This document shows positions 8,510 through 15,608 of a DNA stretch of 32,300 nucleotides, piece by piece (position 1 is the first letter of the stretch; each line of letters begins with the position of its first letter). The notes beneath the pieces are model-generated. The model saw nothing but the letters and a program-made list of their open reading frames with translations, had not been told where the DNA came from and did not search any database. The position numbers and the translations under genes were made by a program. This DNA is from Clostridia bacterium. Lineage in GTDB: Bacteria > Bacillota > Clostridia > Peptostreptococcales > Anaerovoracaceae. The stretch spans positions 1-32,300 of the forward strand of contig CAAFTW010000072.1 in NCBI GenBank assembly GCA_900766045.1, read 5' to 3'.

Positions 8510-8633
8510 CCAAAATAAAAAAGTAAGATGTATTTGTTTTGGTTCAACTGCAGAAAAAATAGAGTCAGGAAATGAACCCTGCTTGTCGGTTTTCCCGACC
8601 TTATCCAATAGAAGAAGTGTAATTTATTGCCAT

Positions 8634-8649
8634 GCTGCGTACAGCTCAC
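8634..8649. repeat. 16-bp direct repeat flanking the MFS gene, left copy
   Basis: GCTGCGTACAGCTCAC occurs here and again, identical and in the same orientation, at 10320-10335, on the other side of the transporter gene. Similarity extends a few bases each way (CA before, AAA after). The remainder of 8550-8717 has no convincing gene. It holds a small GTCGG/CCGAC hairpin (8585-8599). Confidence 0.5.
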
Positions 8650-8717
8650 GAAACCACTTGGAGATCTGTCAACAAAAGCTCCCGCTGGCTCCTGACACCA
8701 TCTTGTTATTTTTCCTC

Positions 8718-8746
8718 TTGACCGGAACAGGATTCTGAGGTATTCT
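8718..8746 (+). promoter_or_regulatory. Probable promoter of the MFS gene
   Basis: TTGACC (8718-8723), exactly 17 bases, then TATTCT (8741-8746). It is the best sigma-A-like match upstream of the transporter and predicts a leader of about 290 nt. Confidence 0.55.
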
Positions 8747-8752
8747 CTACAT

Positions 8753-9042
8753 ATCGGTTATATTTCTCCGGACGGAGTATTATCCAGAGAGAAGACCGGA
8801 ATTACAATTGTCCGCAGCGCTGGCGGATCACGTGAAACAACACGGTGCGCTGCAGATTTATACATGCCGACCGCCTGGGCAGCTCAATTCAATGGGTTGT
8901 TTTTTTTATTCTCTGAAATGGGTGCGAAGGATAAATTCTCTGCACTTCATCCGGAATTTCAGGGAAAACAGGAAGACACCCCAATCTTGTGTTCAGGTAC
9001 GAGGCAGTCTGTCATGTACCTGGAAGATTTGGAGGTCATGAC
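8753..9042 (+). other. Long untranslated leader of the MFS gene
   Basis: There is no credible coding frame between the predicted promoter and the MFS start. A run of eight T (8900-8907) follows segments that can pair: GCTGC with GCAGC, and outside them ACAAC with GTTGT. This could be a weak attenuator. No T-box or riboswitch family that I know could be recognised. Confidence 0.35.
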
Positions 9043-10293
9043 ATGATGAAACTTATCGAAAACAAATGGATGCGTGCAGCGGTTCCAGCTCTGCTGATTC
9101 ACTGCAGCATCGGAACCGTTTACTGCTGGTCGTCTTTCAGCGGCGCTCTGGCAGAGCGGATCGGCACTTCTCCGGCACTGATCGGTTTTGCCTTCAGTCT
9201 GGCAATTTTTTTTCTCGGCATGTCTGCCGCTTTTGCAGGACCATTTATTGAAAGAAATATTCACAAGGCAAGCCTGATCGCCTGTCTCTGTTTTACTGCC
9301 GGCATGGCGGGAACGGGACTCTGCATCCGTTATTCCGCCGCACTGGGAACGGGACTGACAACAGCGGGAATTTTCCTGTTTTACGGATGCATTATGGGAA
9401 TCGGTCTTGGAATCGGCTATCTGACACCGGTAAAGACACTGATGCTCTGGTTTAAGGATAATCCTGGCCTGGGAACCGGAATTTCCATTATGGGATTTGG
9501 TCTGGCAAAGGCAATTGCAAGTCCAGTCATGAACACGTTACAGGGAAAGATCGGCCTTGCGAATATGTTTTTTGTCCTGACGGCTGTATATTTTCTGATG
9601 ATGATGGCAGGCCATTTCCTGCTGAAGAAGCCGGAGGGCTGGGTTGAACCGATGGTAAAGAACAATGTCAATCGTCTGCAGTTCTTCAGGAATAAGACCT
9701 ATGCAGGCATCTGGCTGATGTTTTATATCAACATCACCTGCGGACTGGCGCTGATTTCTTATGAAAAACCGATTCTGCAGCTGACGGGATTCGGTATGGC
9801 CGCGATCAGTATCGTGCAGTCTCTGACCGCGGCCTCCAATGCTCTGGGACGCATTGGCTTTTCCACCTTCAGCGATCATCTGAAAGACAGAAATTCTGTG
9901 TATAAGGCGATTTTCCTGATGTGCATCGGCGCGGCGGTTCTGGCCTTCTCTGTTTCTGCTGTTTCTAAGGGCGTTCTGGCTGTTGTATTGATCCTGCTTC
10001 TGCTGGTTAACGCCGGATATGGCGGGGGATTCAGCACACTGCCGGCACTTCTGTCCAGTCGTTTCGGCATGAAGAACATCAGCACGATTCATGGTGTGGC
10101 ACTGTCCGCATGGGCTTTTGCGGGACTTTCCGGAAACCAGCTCACGGCGCTGATTCTCCGTCTGACGGGATCCTATGAGAATGTCATCATCGTCCTTGCG
10201 GGGCTCTACCTTATCGCTTTCCTGATTGCGCAGTTCGTAGTCGGAAAGGAAGAGGAGGATATCTGTGTCCCGGGAGGCGCAGCAGTGAGATAG
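9043..10293 (+). CDS. MFS transporter, oxalate/formate antiporter (OFA)-like
   Basis: Protein of 416 aa with about twelve hydrophobic helices, so an inner-membrane major facilitator. Family clues are GTVYCWSSFSGAL in helix 1, MGIGLGIGYLTPVKTLMLWF around helices 4-5 and GYGGGFSTLPALLSSRFG around helix 10. This pattern is that of the OFA family, known for oxalate/formate exchange but with many members of unknown substrate. The start at 9043 lies 7 bases after GGAGG (9031-9035). A second Met follows at once. The gene stands alone, reading away from the trp operon, with its own terminator. The substrate cannot be told; a monocarboxylate is a reasonable guess. Confidence 0.85.
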   Translation: MMKLIENKWMRAAVPALLIHCSIGTVYCWSSFSGALAERIGTSPALIGFAFSLAIFFLGMSAAFAGPFIERNIHKASLIACLCFTAGMAGTGLCIRYSAALGTGLTTAGIFLFYGCIMGIGLGIGYLTPVKTLMLWFKDNPGLGTGISIMGFGLAKAIASPVMNTLQGKIGLANMFFVLTAVYFLMMMAGHFLLKKPEGWVEPMVKNNVNRLQFFRNKTYAGIWLMFYINITCGLALISYEKPILQLTGFGMAAISIVQSLTAASNALGRIGFSTFSDHLKDRNSVYKAIFLMCIGAAVLAFSVSAVSKGVLAVVLILLLLVNAGYGGGFSTLPALLSSRFGMKNISTIHGVALSAWAFAGLSGNQLTALILRLTGSYENVIIVLAGLYLIAFLIAQFVVGKEEEDICVPGGAAVR

Positions 10294-10319
10294 ATGTCCG
10301 TATGCTGATCCAGGCACAG

Positions 10320-10335
10320 GCTGCGTACAGCTCAC
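10320..10335. repeat. 16-bp direct repeat flanking the MFS gene, right copy
   Basis: Second exact copy of GCTGCGTACAGCTCAC, 26 bases after the MFS stop codon and about 1.7 kb from the copy at 8634. Confidence 0.5.
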
Positions 10336-10384
10336 AGAAAAGGCCTGCGTCCGTGCAGAGTGTGTACGCGATAGGAAGGAAACA

Positions 10385-10423
10385 AAAGAGCTCCGGACTG
10401 GCAGAATCCGGAGCTCTTTCTTC
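10385..10423. terminator. Bidirectional terminator between the MFS and hsp20 genes
   Basis: A 13-bp perfect stem, AAAGAGCTCCGGA (10385-10397) and TCCGGAGCTCTTT (10407-10419), with a 9-base loop. T-rich tails follow on both strands, so it can end the MFS transcript and the convergent hsp20 transcript. Confidence 0.9.
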
Positions 10424-10554
10424 TTTTAGAATTGTAAGTGAGTGTTTGAATATTGGTTAGATTGGTTTATTGGTATTGTTTGGAAAAGCTTTATCGATGG
10501 ATCGTCCGCTCCTTGGCACATTGGCCTTTGCCGGGAACAGATCAGAAGGAGGGA

Positions 10555-10980
10555 TTAACCCTCGATCTGAATGAGGTGATTCTCCTCGGCTTCCGGCTTG
10601 TCTTCCTTCTTCGGAACACATACAGTCAGAACGCCGTTTTCGAATTTCGCCTTGATATCCTCTTCCTTTACATCCTTGCCGACATAGAAGCTTCTGGAGC
10701 AAGTGCCCTGGAAACGCTCGCGGCGCAGATACTTTCCGTCCTTGTCTTTCTCATCGTTACTCTTGCTCGTAGCGGCCTGGAAGTTCAGGACTCCGTCTTT
10801 CAGCTGGAGCTTTACATTATCCTTGCTGAATCCCGGCAGATCCATAGTCAGTTCATAATGATCACCGGCGTCTTTCACGTCGCTCTTCATCAGTGACGGA
10901 TCGGTGCTGACTGTCGGCCAGTCCATAATATCATTAAAATCGTTAAATAAATTATCTCTGAATACGCTTGGGAACAACAT
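10555..10980 (-). CDS. Small heat-shock protein (Hsp20 family), downstream copy
   Basis: Protein of 141 aa. An alpha-crystallin domain spans about residues 30-130, with a short N-terminal arm (FRDNLFNDFNDIMDW) and the C-terminal IQI anchor (I-x-I) typical of Hsp20. GVLTVCVPK is the conserved beta-strand motif near the end of the domain. It is an ATP-independent holdase that binds unfolding proteins. It is 107/141 identical to the neighbour at 11289 by my count, without gaps, so the two are tandem duplicates. The start is well supported by AAGGAGG 8 bases upstream. It has its own promoter and CIRCE operator, so HrcA control is expected. Confidence 0.95.
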   Translation of the reverse strand: MLFPSVFRDNLFNDFNDIMDWPTVSTDPSLMKSDVKDAGDHYELTMDLPGFSKDNVKLQLKDGVLNFQAATSKSNDEKDKDGKYLRRERFQGTCSRSFYVGKDVKEEDIKAKFENGVLTVCVPKKEDKPEAEENHLIQIEG

Positions 10981-11064
10981 AATGAAAACCTCCTTATTTC
11001 CTTACTCGTGTTTATACAGCCTGCGCTGTTGCTCAGCCGGAACTCTCTAACGCTTTCAGCAGAT

Positions 11065-11091
11065 TTAGCACTGTAAGATTGAGAGTGCTAA
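11065..11091. promoter_or_regulatory. CIRCE operator (HrcA site) of the downstream hsp20
   Basis: TTAGCACTG, 9 bases, GAGTGCTAA. The consensus is TTAGCACTC-N9-GAGTGCTAA, so there is one mismatch. It begins 5 bp after the -10 box and covers the predicted start, a position where a bound repressor would block initiation. Confidence 0.93.
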
Positions 11092-11095
11092 GCTG

Positions 11096-11124
11096 AATCT
11101 ATAGTCAAGCCGGTACCGCGTCAA
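11096..11124 (-). promoter_or_regulatory. Promoter of the downstream hsp20
   Basis: Minus strand TTGACG (11124-11119), a 17-bp spacer and TAGATT (11101-11096), directly upstream of the CIRCE element. Confidence 0.65.
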
Positions 11125-11217
11125 CTTGCAGCACCGGACATGATTGCTTTAGTAATCTATGTGATGTCGAAAATATCGATCCTGAAATAACGGGCCTGCG
11201 GAAGGCCTTATCTATAT

Positions 11218-11255
11218 ACAGTCCGCTGATCCGGAAGTCCGGATCTGGCGGCTGT
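11218..11255. other. Strong hairpin between the two hsp20 genes
   Basis: Nested arms ACAG/CTGT, CCGC/GCGG and GATCCGGA/TCCGGATC surround a 2-base loop. It lies 34 bp after the stop of the upstream hsp20. On the minus strand it has no T-tract, so it is a poor intrinsic terminator. It may stabilise or process the mRNA. A smaller GGCC hairpin follows (about 11193-11206). Confidence 0.5.
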
Positions 11256-11288
11256 CTGCTAAGTGATATCTATCTTCAGGCGAGGGGA

Positions 11289-11714
11289 TTAACCTTCGAT
11301 CTGAATGTAGTGGTTCTGTTCAACTTCAGGCTTCTGCTCCGGCTTTGGAATGCAGACGGTCAGAACACCATTGTCGAACTTTGCCTTGATATCGTTCTCG
11401 GTAATATTCTTGCCGACGTAGAAGCTTCTGGAGCAGGTGCCCTGGAAACGCTCGCGGCGCAGATACTTACCGTTCTCGTCCTTTTCATCATTATTCTTAT
11501 TGGTTGTAGCTTCAAAACTCAGTACTCCGTTCTTCAGCTGCAGCTTTACATCTTCTTTCTTGAATCCCGGCAGATCCATCATCAGTTCATAGTGGTCTCC
11601 GGCGTCCTTTACGTCGCTCTTCATCAGTGTCGTATCGGTGCTGACTGTCGGCCAGTCCATGAAATCATCAAAATCATCAAAGAATCCATTTCTGAAAATG
11701 CTCGGTAACATCAT
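11289..11714 (-). CDS. Small heat-shock protein (Hsp20 family), upstream copy
   Basis: Protein of 141 aa with the same layout as its neighbour: N-terminal arm, alpha-crystallin domain with SDVKDAGDHYELMMDLPGF and GVLTVCIPK, and C-terminal IQI. The internal block GKYLRRERFQGTCSRSFYVG is identical in both copies, while the N-terminal arm and the last 25 residues have diverged most; those parts often set oligomer size and client choice in this family. It starts with ATG-ATG behind AAAGGAGG. The promoter is near consensus with CIRCE across the -35 box, so this copy is probably the more strongly expressed and the more tightly repressed of the two. Confidence 0.95.
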   Translation of the reverse strand: MMLPSIFRNGFFDDFDDFMDWPTVSTDTTLMKSDVKDAGDHYELMMDLPGFKKEDVKLQLKNGVLSFEATTNKNNDEKDENGKYLRRERFQGTCSRSFYVGKNITENDIKAKFDNGVLTVCIPKPEQKPEVEQNHYIQIEG

Positions 11715-11811
11715 AACGAAAACCTCCTTTTATGTTCACACCCCTTCCGGATTTTCATCCTTCCGGAATGTTTCCATCTACTCTCTAATCTCTATCCCTT
11801 TGACAATTCTT

Positions 11812-11839
11812 ATTATACTCATTTTGTTAGCACTGTCAA
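11812..11839 (-). promoter_or_regulatory. Near-perfect promoter of the upstream hsp20
   Basis: Minus strand TTGACA (11839-11834), a 16-bp spacer and TATAAT (11817-11812). Both hexamers match the sigma-A consensus exactly. The -35 box lies inside the CIRCE element. Confidence 0.88.
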
Positions 11840-11853
11840 CAGTTGAGTGCTAA
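11827..11853. promoter_or_regulatory. CIRCE operator (HrcA site) of the upstream hsp20
   Basis: TTAGCACTG, 9 bases, GAGTGCTAA, with the same single mismatch as the other copy. It overlaps the -35 box rather than the start point. Confidence 0.93.
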
Positions 11854-12141
11854 AAAGTTTAAAAAACTTTGGGCCGTTATGGGTAAAATGCGCGAAAAGC
11901 TTGGAATTCAGCGGTTTCTGCTTTTGAAAATGATTCTCTGTTTTCCCCCGGGAATTGAAAATCGCGAATGATACAGAATCCAGAAGACATCCTTCTCATA
12001 TTTTCTGATCCGCCGGATGAAACGGAGTGTCCGGTGAGCACTCAGCGGACCTTCTGCAGGCGCAATGCAGAAAAGGGGTACTATACCGCAGCATCCGCAG
12101 AGAAAAATATAGGTTATTATTTTCACAATGCCGGCTTTTTC
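11854..12141. other. Intergenic region with small hairpins, no gene seen
   Basis: AT-rich spacer between divergent transcription units. It contains AAAGTTT/AAACTTT (11854-11870, a possible A/T-rich upstream promoter element for hsp20), GTCCG/CGGAC (12029-12050) and TTCTGCA/TGCAGAA (12052-12072). An open frame starting at 12027 runs into the next gene but has no ribosome site, so I read it as untranslated. Confidence 0.4.
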
Positions 12142-12169
12142 TTGAAAGTCTACCTCTATATGTTAAGAT
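12142..12169 (+). promoter_or_regulatory. Possible promoter of the B3/B4 protein
   Basis: TTGAAA (12142-12147), a 16-bp spacer and TAAGAT (12164-12169). It lies about 60 bp before the chosen start codon. Moderate match only. Confidence 0.45.
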
Positions 12170-12230
12170 AAAAGATAAGAAAAGTTGTTTAATATTACGA
12201 AAAAAATTGGAATTTTATGGAGGACAGACA

Positions 12231-12932
12231 TTGAAATTTGAAGTAGAGGGGGAAGTTTTCAAGCTTCTACCGGAATATATCGTTGGAATTGTTACGGTAG
12301 ACGGAATTGATAATCACGGGGAAAACGGTGAAATCGAAGAGCTGCTCAGCTGCGCGGTCAGCGAGTGCAGCGCCGCCTTTGAAGGGATCAAGGCCAAGAA
12401 GGCGGATGAAGTTCAGCCTTACCGTGAAGCATTCCGCAAGATCGGCATCAATCCGAACCGCTACATGTGCTCGATTGAGGCACTGATTGACCGCATTTCT
12501 AAAGGAAAGGGAATGCCGCACATCAATCCGGCCGTAGACCTGGGCAATGCGGTTTCTCTGAAGTACCGCCTCCCGATCGGCGCCCATGATAATGGAACGA
12601 TTGAGGATGCACTGATGGTCCGTTACACCAGAGAAGGGGACGTGTTCATCCCCTTCGGTTCGACCGAGCCGGACAATCCGAAGGACGGAGAAGTCGTCTA
12701 CGCCTCCGGAAAGCAGGTCCGCACCCGCCGCTGGACATGGCGCCAGAGCCAGATCGGAGAAATTACGGAAGACACGACGGCCATCCAGTTCCCGATCGAT
12801 GGATTCTCCGACTTTAACAAGGAGCAGGTGGAGGCTGCCAGAGACGAGCTGGCAGAACTTCTGCAGAAGTATTTTGGAGCTAAGGTGCACACCGGCATGG
12901 TGGACGCAGAACATCCAGTTTACGAAGATTAG
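12231..12932 (+). CDS. Stand-alone B3/B4 tRNA-binding domain protein
   Basis: Protein of 233 aa starting at TTG 12231, which stands 7 bases behind GGAGG (12219-12223). An upstream ATG frame lacks such a site. The body matches the B3/B4 domain of the phenylalanyl-tRNA synthetase beta subunit, the part that hydrolyses mischarged Tyr-tRNA-Phe: NPNRYMCSIEALIDRI, NPAVDLGNAVSLKYRLPIGAHD, TRRWTWRQSQ. There is no synthetase catalytic part, so it is a free-standing domain of the kind found in many bacteria. A role in clearing mischarged tRNA or another aminoacyl compound is inference from the fold. It lies alone between the hsp20 genes and the aminotransferase. Confidence 0.85.
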   Translation: MKFEVEGEVFKLLPEYIVGIVTVDGIDNHGENGEIEELLSCAVSECSAAFEGIKAKKADEVQPYREAFRKIGINPNRYMCSIEALIDRISKGKGMPHINPAVDLGNAVSLKYRLPIGAHDNGTIEDALMVRYTREGDVFIPFGSTEPDNPKDGEVVYASGKQVRTRRWTWRQSQIGEITEDTTAIQFPIDGFSDFNKEQVEAARDELAELLQKYFGAKVHTGMVDAEHPVYED

Positions 12933-13061
12933 TTTTCTTCCTTGCGCATTGGTTTTTGTCAAAATAATATTGCTGCAAGAGGATATTAAGATATCGTATA
13001 CTATATAATAGAAGAAATATAACGGATAAATAATGAAGAATGTAAAAATGGAGGTAAAAGA

Positions 13062-14252
13062 ATGATTGCAAATTCAATGATTCCGCTGGTGCAGGGCAAT
13101 TCCGCGGTCAGAGCGATGTTCGAGAAGGGAAAACAGATGGCTGCGGTTTACGGCGAGGATAATGTCTACGATTTCAGCCTGGGCAACCCGAACCTGTATC
13201 CGCCGGAAGCGGTAAAGAACGCGATTATCGACATCCTGAACACGGAAGATCCGCATAAGGTGCATGGATACATGTCCAACGCGGGATTTGAATCCACCAG
13301 AAAGGCAATTGCGGATAATCTGAATCAGCGCTTCGACACGGATTTCGGCGCAAAGAACATCATTATGACCGTCGGCGCCGGTTCCGCGATCAATGTTGCG
13401 TTGAGAACCATCCTGGATCCTGGCGATGAGGTCATCGTATTCGCTCCGTATTTCGTAGAGTACAGAAATTACATTGCGAACTATCATGGCGTAACGATCG
13501 AGGTTTCCCCAAACCCGGAGCATGGTTTCATGCCGGACATGAAAGAATTTGCCTATAAGATCAACAGAAGAACCAGAGCGGTCATCATGAATACGCCGAA
13601 CAACCCGACCGGCGCGATTTATCCGGATACCGTCATCAAGCAGATCGGCGACATCCTGGCCGCAAAGGAGAAGGAACTGGGAACGACGATTTACCTGATT
13701 TCCGATGAGCCTTACAGAGAGCTGATTTACACGGACAAGCCGATCGTCTGCACATCCAAGTTCTATGACGATACACTGATCGCATACTCCTTCAGCAAGT
13801 CCCTGTCCCTTCCGGGCGAGAGAATCGGTTATCTGGCTATTCCGGACATGTCCGACCAGTCTAAGGAATTCATCGAAGCCGCAACGATCGCAAACAGAAT
13901 CTGCGGTGATGTAAACGCGCCGTCCCTGATGCAGCTGACCATTGAGCGCTGCCTGGATGAGAAGGTCGACATTGATTACTACAGAAAGAACGCGGAAGAT
14001 CTGTACGACATCGTCACAACAGCCGGATTCGAGTGCGTAAAACCGGAGGGCGCCTTCTATCTGTGGATGAAGTCACCGGTTCCGAATGAAAAGGAATTCG
14101 TAGAGGCCGCTGAGGAAGAGCACATTATCCTGGTTCCGGGAAGCTCCTTCGCAGGACCGGGAAATGTCAGACTGTCCTTCTGCGTATCTCATGAGATGAT
14201 CGAGCGTTCCAGAGATGCCTTCATGAGACTCGGAAAGAGATATTTTAAGTAA
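13062..14252 (+). CDS. PLP-dependent aminotransferase, class I/II (aspartate aminotransferase-like)
   Basis: Protein of 396 aa, fold type I. The PLP lysine is K246 in SFSKSLSLPGERIGYL. NNPTG (180-184) holds the cofactor Asn, ISDEPY (213-218) the Asp and Tyr that contact PLP, and NVRLSF near the C-terminus the substrate-carboxylate Arg. The start at 13062 lies 7 bases after GGAGG. The donor and acceptor amino acids cannot be told from sequence. Members of this group act on aspartate, alanine or aromatic amino acids, and the nearby trp and shikimate genes make an aromatic substrate possible but unproven. A TATAAT-like box near 13003-13008 may belong to its promoter, without a clear -35. Confidence 0.9.
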   Translation: MIANSMIPLVQGNSAVRAMFEKGKQMAAVYGEDNVYDFSLGNPNLYPPEAVKNAIIDILNTEDPHKVHGYMSNAGFESTRKAIADNLNQRFDTDFGAKNIIMTVGAGSAINVALRTILDPGDEVIVFAPYFVEYRNYIANYHGVTIEVSPNPEHGFMPDMKEFAYKINRRTRAVIMNTPNNPTGAIYPDTVIKQIGDILAAKEKELGTTIYLISDEPYRELIYTDKPIVCTSKFYDDTLIAYSFSKSLSLPGERIGYLAIPDMSDQSKEFIEAATIANRICGDVNAPSLMQLTIERCLDEKVDIDYYRKNAEDLYDIVTTAGFECVKPEGAFYLWMKSPVPNEKEFVEAAEEEHIILVPGSSFAGPGNVRLSFCVSHEMIERSRDAFMRLGKRYFK

Positions 14253-14265
14253 GGATATGAACAGA

Positions 14266-14373
14266 AGACTGCAGGACAAAAACTGACGGCGCAAGGCTGC
14301 TGCCCGGAGGGGTCAGGCTGACGATAAAGCCATCTCCCCGGCAGAGAGCCGGCCGCCAGCAGAGACTGCGTCT
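14266..14373 (+). ncRNA. Highly structured RNA segment behind the aminotransferase gene
   Basis: Seven nested helices with small internal loops make one rod of about 30 pairs: AGAC/GTCT with an adjoining GC/GC, CTG (14283) with CAG (14360), GGCG/CGCC (14288/14354), GGCT/AGCC (14295/14347), CTGCC/GGCAG (14300/14340), GGGG/CCCC (14309/14336) and GGCT/AGCC (14316/14328). The loop is GACGATAA. It lies between the stop codon and the terminator, so it would be the 3' untranslated part of the aminotransferase mRNA or a separate small RNA. I do not recognise the family. Confidence 0.4.
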
Positions 14374-14384
14374 TTAAGCTGAAA

Positions 14385-14436
14385 AGGAACTGCCTCCTGT
14401 GAACATTGAATTCACGGGATGGCAGTTCCTGTTTTC
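14385..14436. terminator. Bidirectional terminator between aminotransferase and PHP genes
   Basis: AGGAACTGCC (14385-14394) pairs with GGCAGTTCCT (14421-14430). GTGAA/TTCAC inside extends the stem. T-tracts follow on both strands, fitting the two convergent genes. Confidence 0.88.
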
Positions 14437-14469
14437 TTGCCCGGCATTGTTTTGCCGGAAAATAATCTT

Positions 14470-15252
14470 CTAAATGTTGTAATCCCCCAGGATCTTATGC
14501 ACGACGGATCTGCGGTAAGGCTTGAAAATCAGTCCCAGACTCTGATTATAGGCTTTAAATCCCCATGTTGCGGCGAACATGTTCCGCTTCTCATGACTGA
14601 GCTTATAAGTACGCTCTCTTCCGCCGAACGCCGCGATGCCGCCGTTCCTGATGGCGTGGATCATGTCGTTGTTGCACGTGATGTCTTCATCGAAATCCGT
14701 GTAAGCAAGTCCGACGTATTTGGCAGCGTGTGCGTCCGTGCCGCCTGTGCACGGAAGCTGGAAACGGTCGGCCAGCTCTCTGGCCTTTACGTTGGAAGAC
14801 GGTTTCTCACAGGCATTCAGCCCCTCGACAAAGTCCAGGTCGGCAAGGATCTCCGGATGTTTCCGGGTGTGCCAGGTGAACATTGCGCTGGAGCTCTTCA
14901 TTCCATACGGATGCGCGACGCCGAGAACTCCGCCGTATTCATGGACGACTCTGGTCAGAACTTCCAGCCGCATTCCGCGGTATTGGAGAAGTTTCAGATT
15001 GACGCCGTCCGGCAGAATCACGATAAAGTGACCTGCGTTGCGGGTGTCATACTCGATGCCTTTCAGTACGACGAAGTCTTCCGGCATCTGTTTCCGGTAA
15101 GTCTGCCAGTGATTAAAGCCTCTATATGAATCATGGTCAGTGACCAACATACCGCCGAAGCCCTTACTCTTCAAGATTTCGGCATATTCCTTGATGGGGA
15201 TTCTCGCGTCAATGGATCCTTCGGCGGTATGGCAATGCATGTCAAATTTCAT
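14470..15252 (-). CDS. PHP-domain metal-dependent phosphoesterase
   Basis: Protein of 260 aa. The metal ligands of the PHP fold are in order: DMHCHTAEGS (residues 4-13), TDHDSYRG, GIEYDT, GVAHPYG and GTDAHA. The start at 15252 (MKFDMHCH) follows AGAAAGGA. The frame runs 73 codons further upstream through the promoter region, which I exclude. PHP proteins of this size hydrolyse phosphate esters or act on nucleotides or histidinol phosphate. Nothing here narrows the substrate. A CCGGTC-N9-GACCGG inverted repeat lies in its leader. Confidence 0.88.
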   Translation of the reverse strand: MKFDMHCHTAEGSIDARIPIKEYAEILKSKGFGGMLVTDHDSYRGFNHWQTYRKQMPEDFVVLKGIEYDTRNAGHFIVILPDGVNLKLLQYRGMRLEVLTRVVHEYGGVLGVAHPYGMKSSSAMFTWHTRKHPEILADLDFVEGLNACEKPSSNVKARELADRFQLPCTGGTDAHAAKYVGLAYTDFDEDITCNNDMIHAIRNGGIAAFGGRERTYKLSHEKRNMFAATWGFKAYNQSLGLIFKPYRRSVVHKILGDYNI

Positions 15253-15274
15253 CGCATCATTCCTTTCTGTAAGT

Positions 15275-15309
15275 CCGGTCTCTGAACCCGACCGGCTACC
15301 TTTATTATA
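15275..15309 (-). promoter_or_regulatory. -10 box and leader inverted repeat of the PHP gene
   Basis: On the minus strand TATAAT (15309-15304) is followed by CCGGTC (15295-15290), 9 bases and GACCGG (15280-15275), then the ribosome site. The -35 box is unclear. The inverted repeat is either an operator just downstream of the start or an mRNA hairpin near the ribosome site. Confidence 0.5.
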
Positions 15310-15608
15310 CACTGTTCTCAACAGCCGGAACGCAAAAATAAAGAAGAATTTGTGAAATCCTGGCAATATATGTAAAATCCATTGCAGGCAGCTTAACCTT
15401 CTGTCTCGAAAAGCGGCACATGACAGCATGATTATGGGGTATAATAATGAAAGACAAAAAGGACTCCGCAAGATGGAGAAGGCATGATTACCGGCCTGTC
15501 TGCGTGATGTCGGAGAACGGATGCTGCGGCTGGTCTGCTTTCGTGCTGCGGCGGATATTGATCAGGATACCGGATACGAGAATGTCCGGCAGAAAGGTGG
15601 AAAAATCA

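Noticed and set aside
8373..8738. Plus-strand frame of 121 codons
   Set aside because: It runs antisense through the trp promoter and the T-box leader, with no ribosome site.
8753..9042. A second T-box in front of the MFS gene
   Set aside because: There is an AGAGAG-like stretch but no GGTGG-N-ACCGCG-type T-box motif.
12027..12230. N-terminal extension of 68 codons on the B3/B4 protein
   Set aside because: It crosses the likely promoter and has no ribosome site, while TTG 12231 has GGAGG at ideal spacing.
14441..14460. CCGGC/GCCGG hairpin as a terminator for the PHP gene
   Set aside because: No T-tract follows on the minus strand; the stem at 14385-14430 explains termination on both strands.
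15253..15471. N-terminal extension of the PHP protein on the minus strand
   Set aside because: It passes through the -10 box and leader hairpin, and the family begins at the Met at 15252.
15447..15608. N-terminal extension of the nitroreductase
   Set aside because: No ribosome site, composition unlike the family and the family signature begins at 15609.
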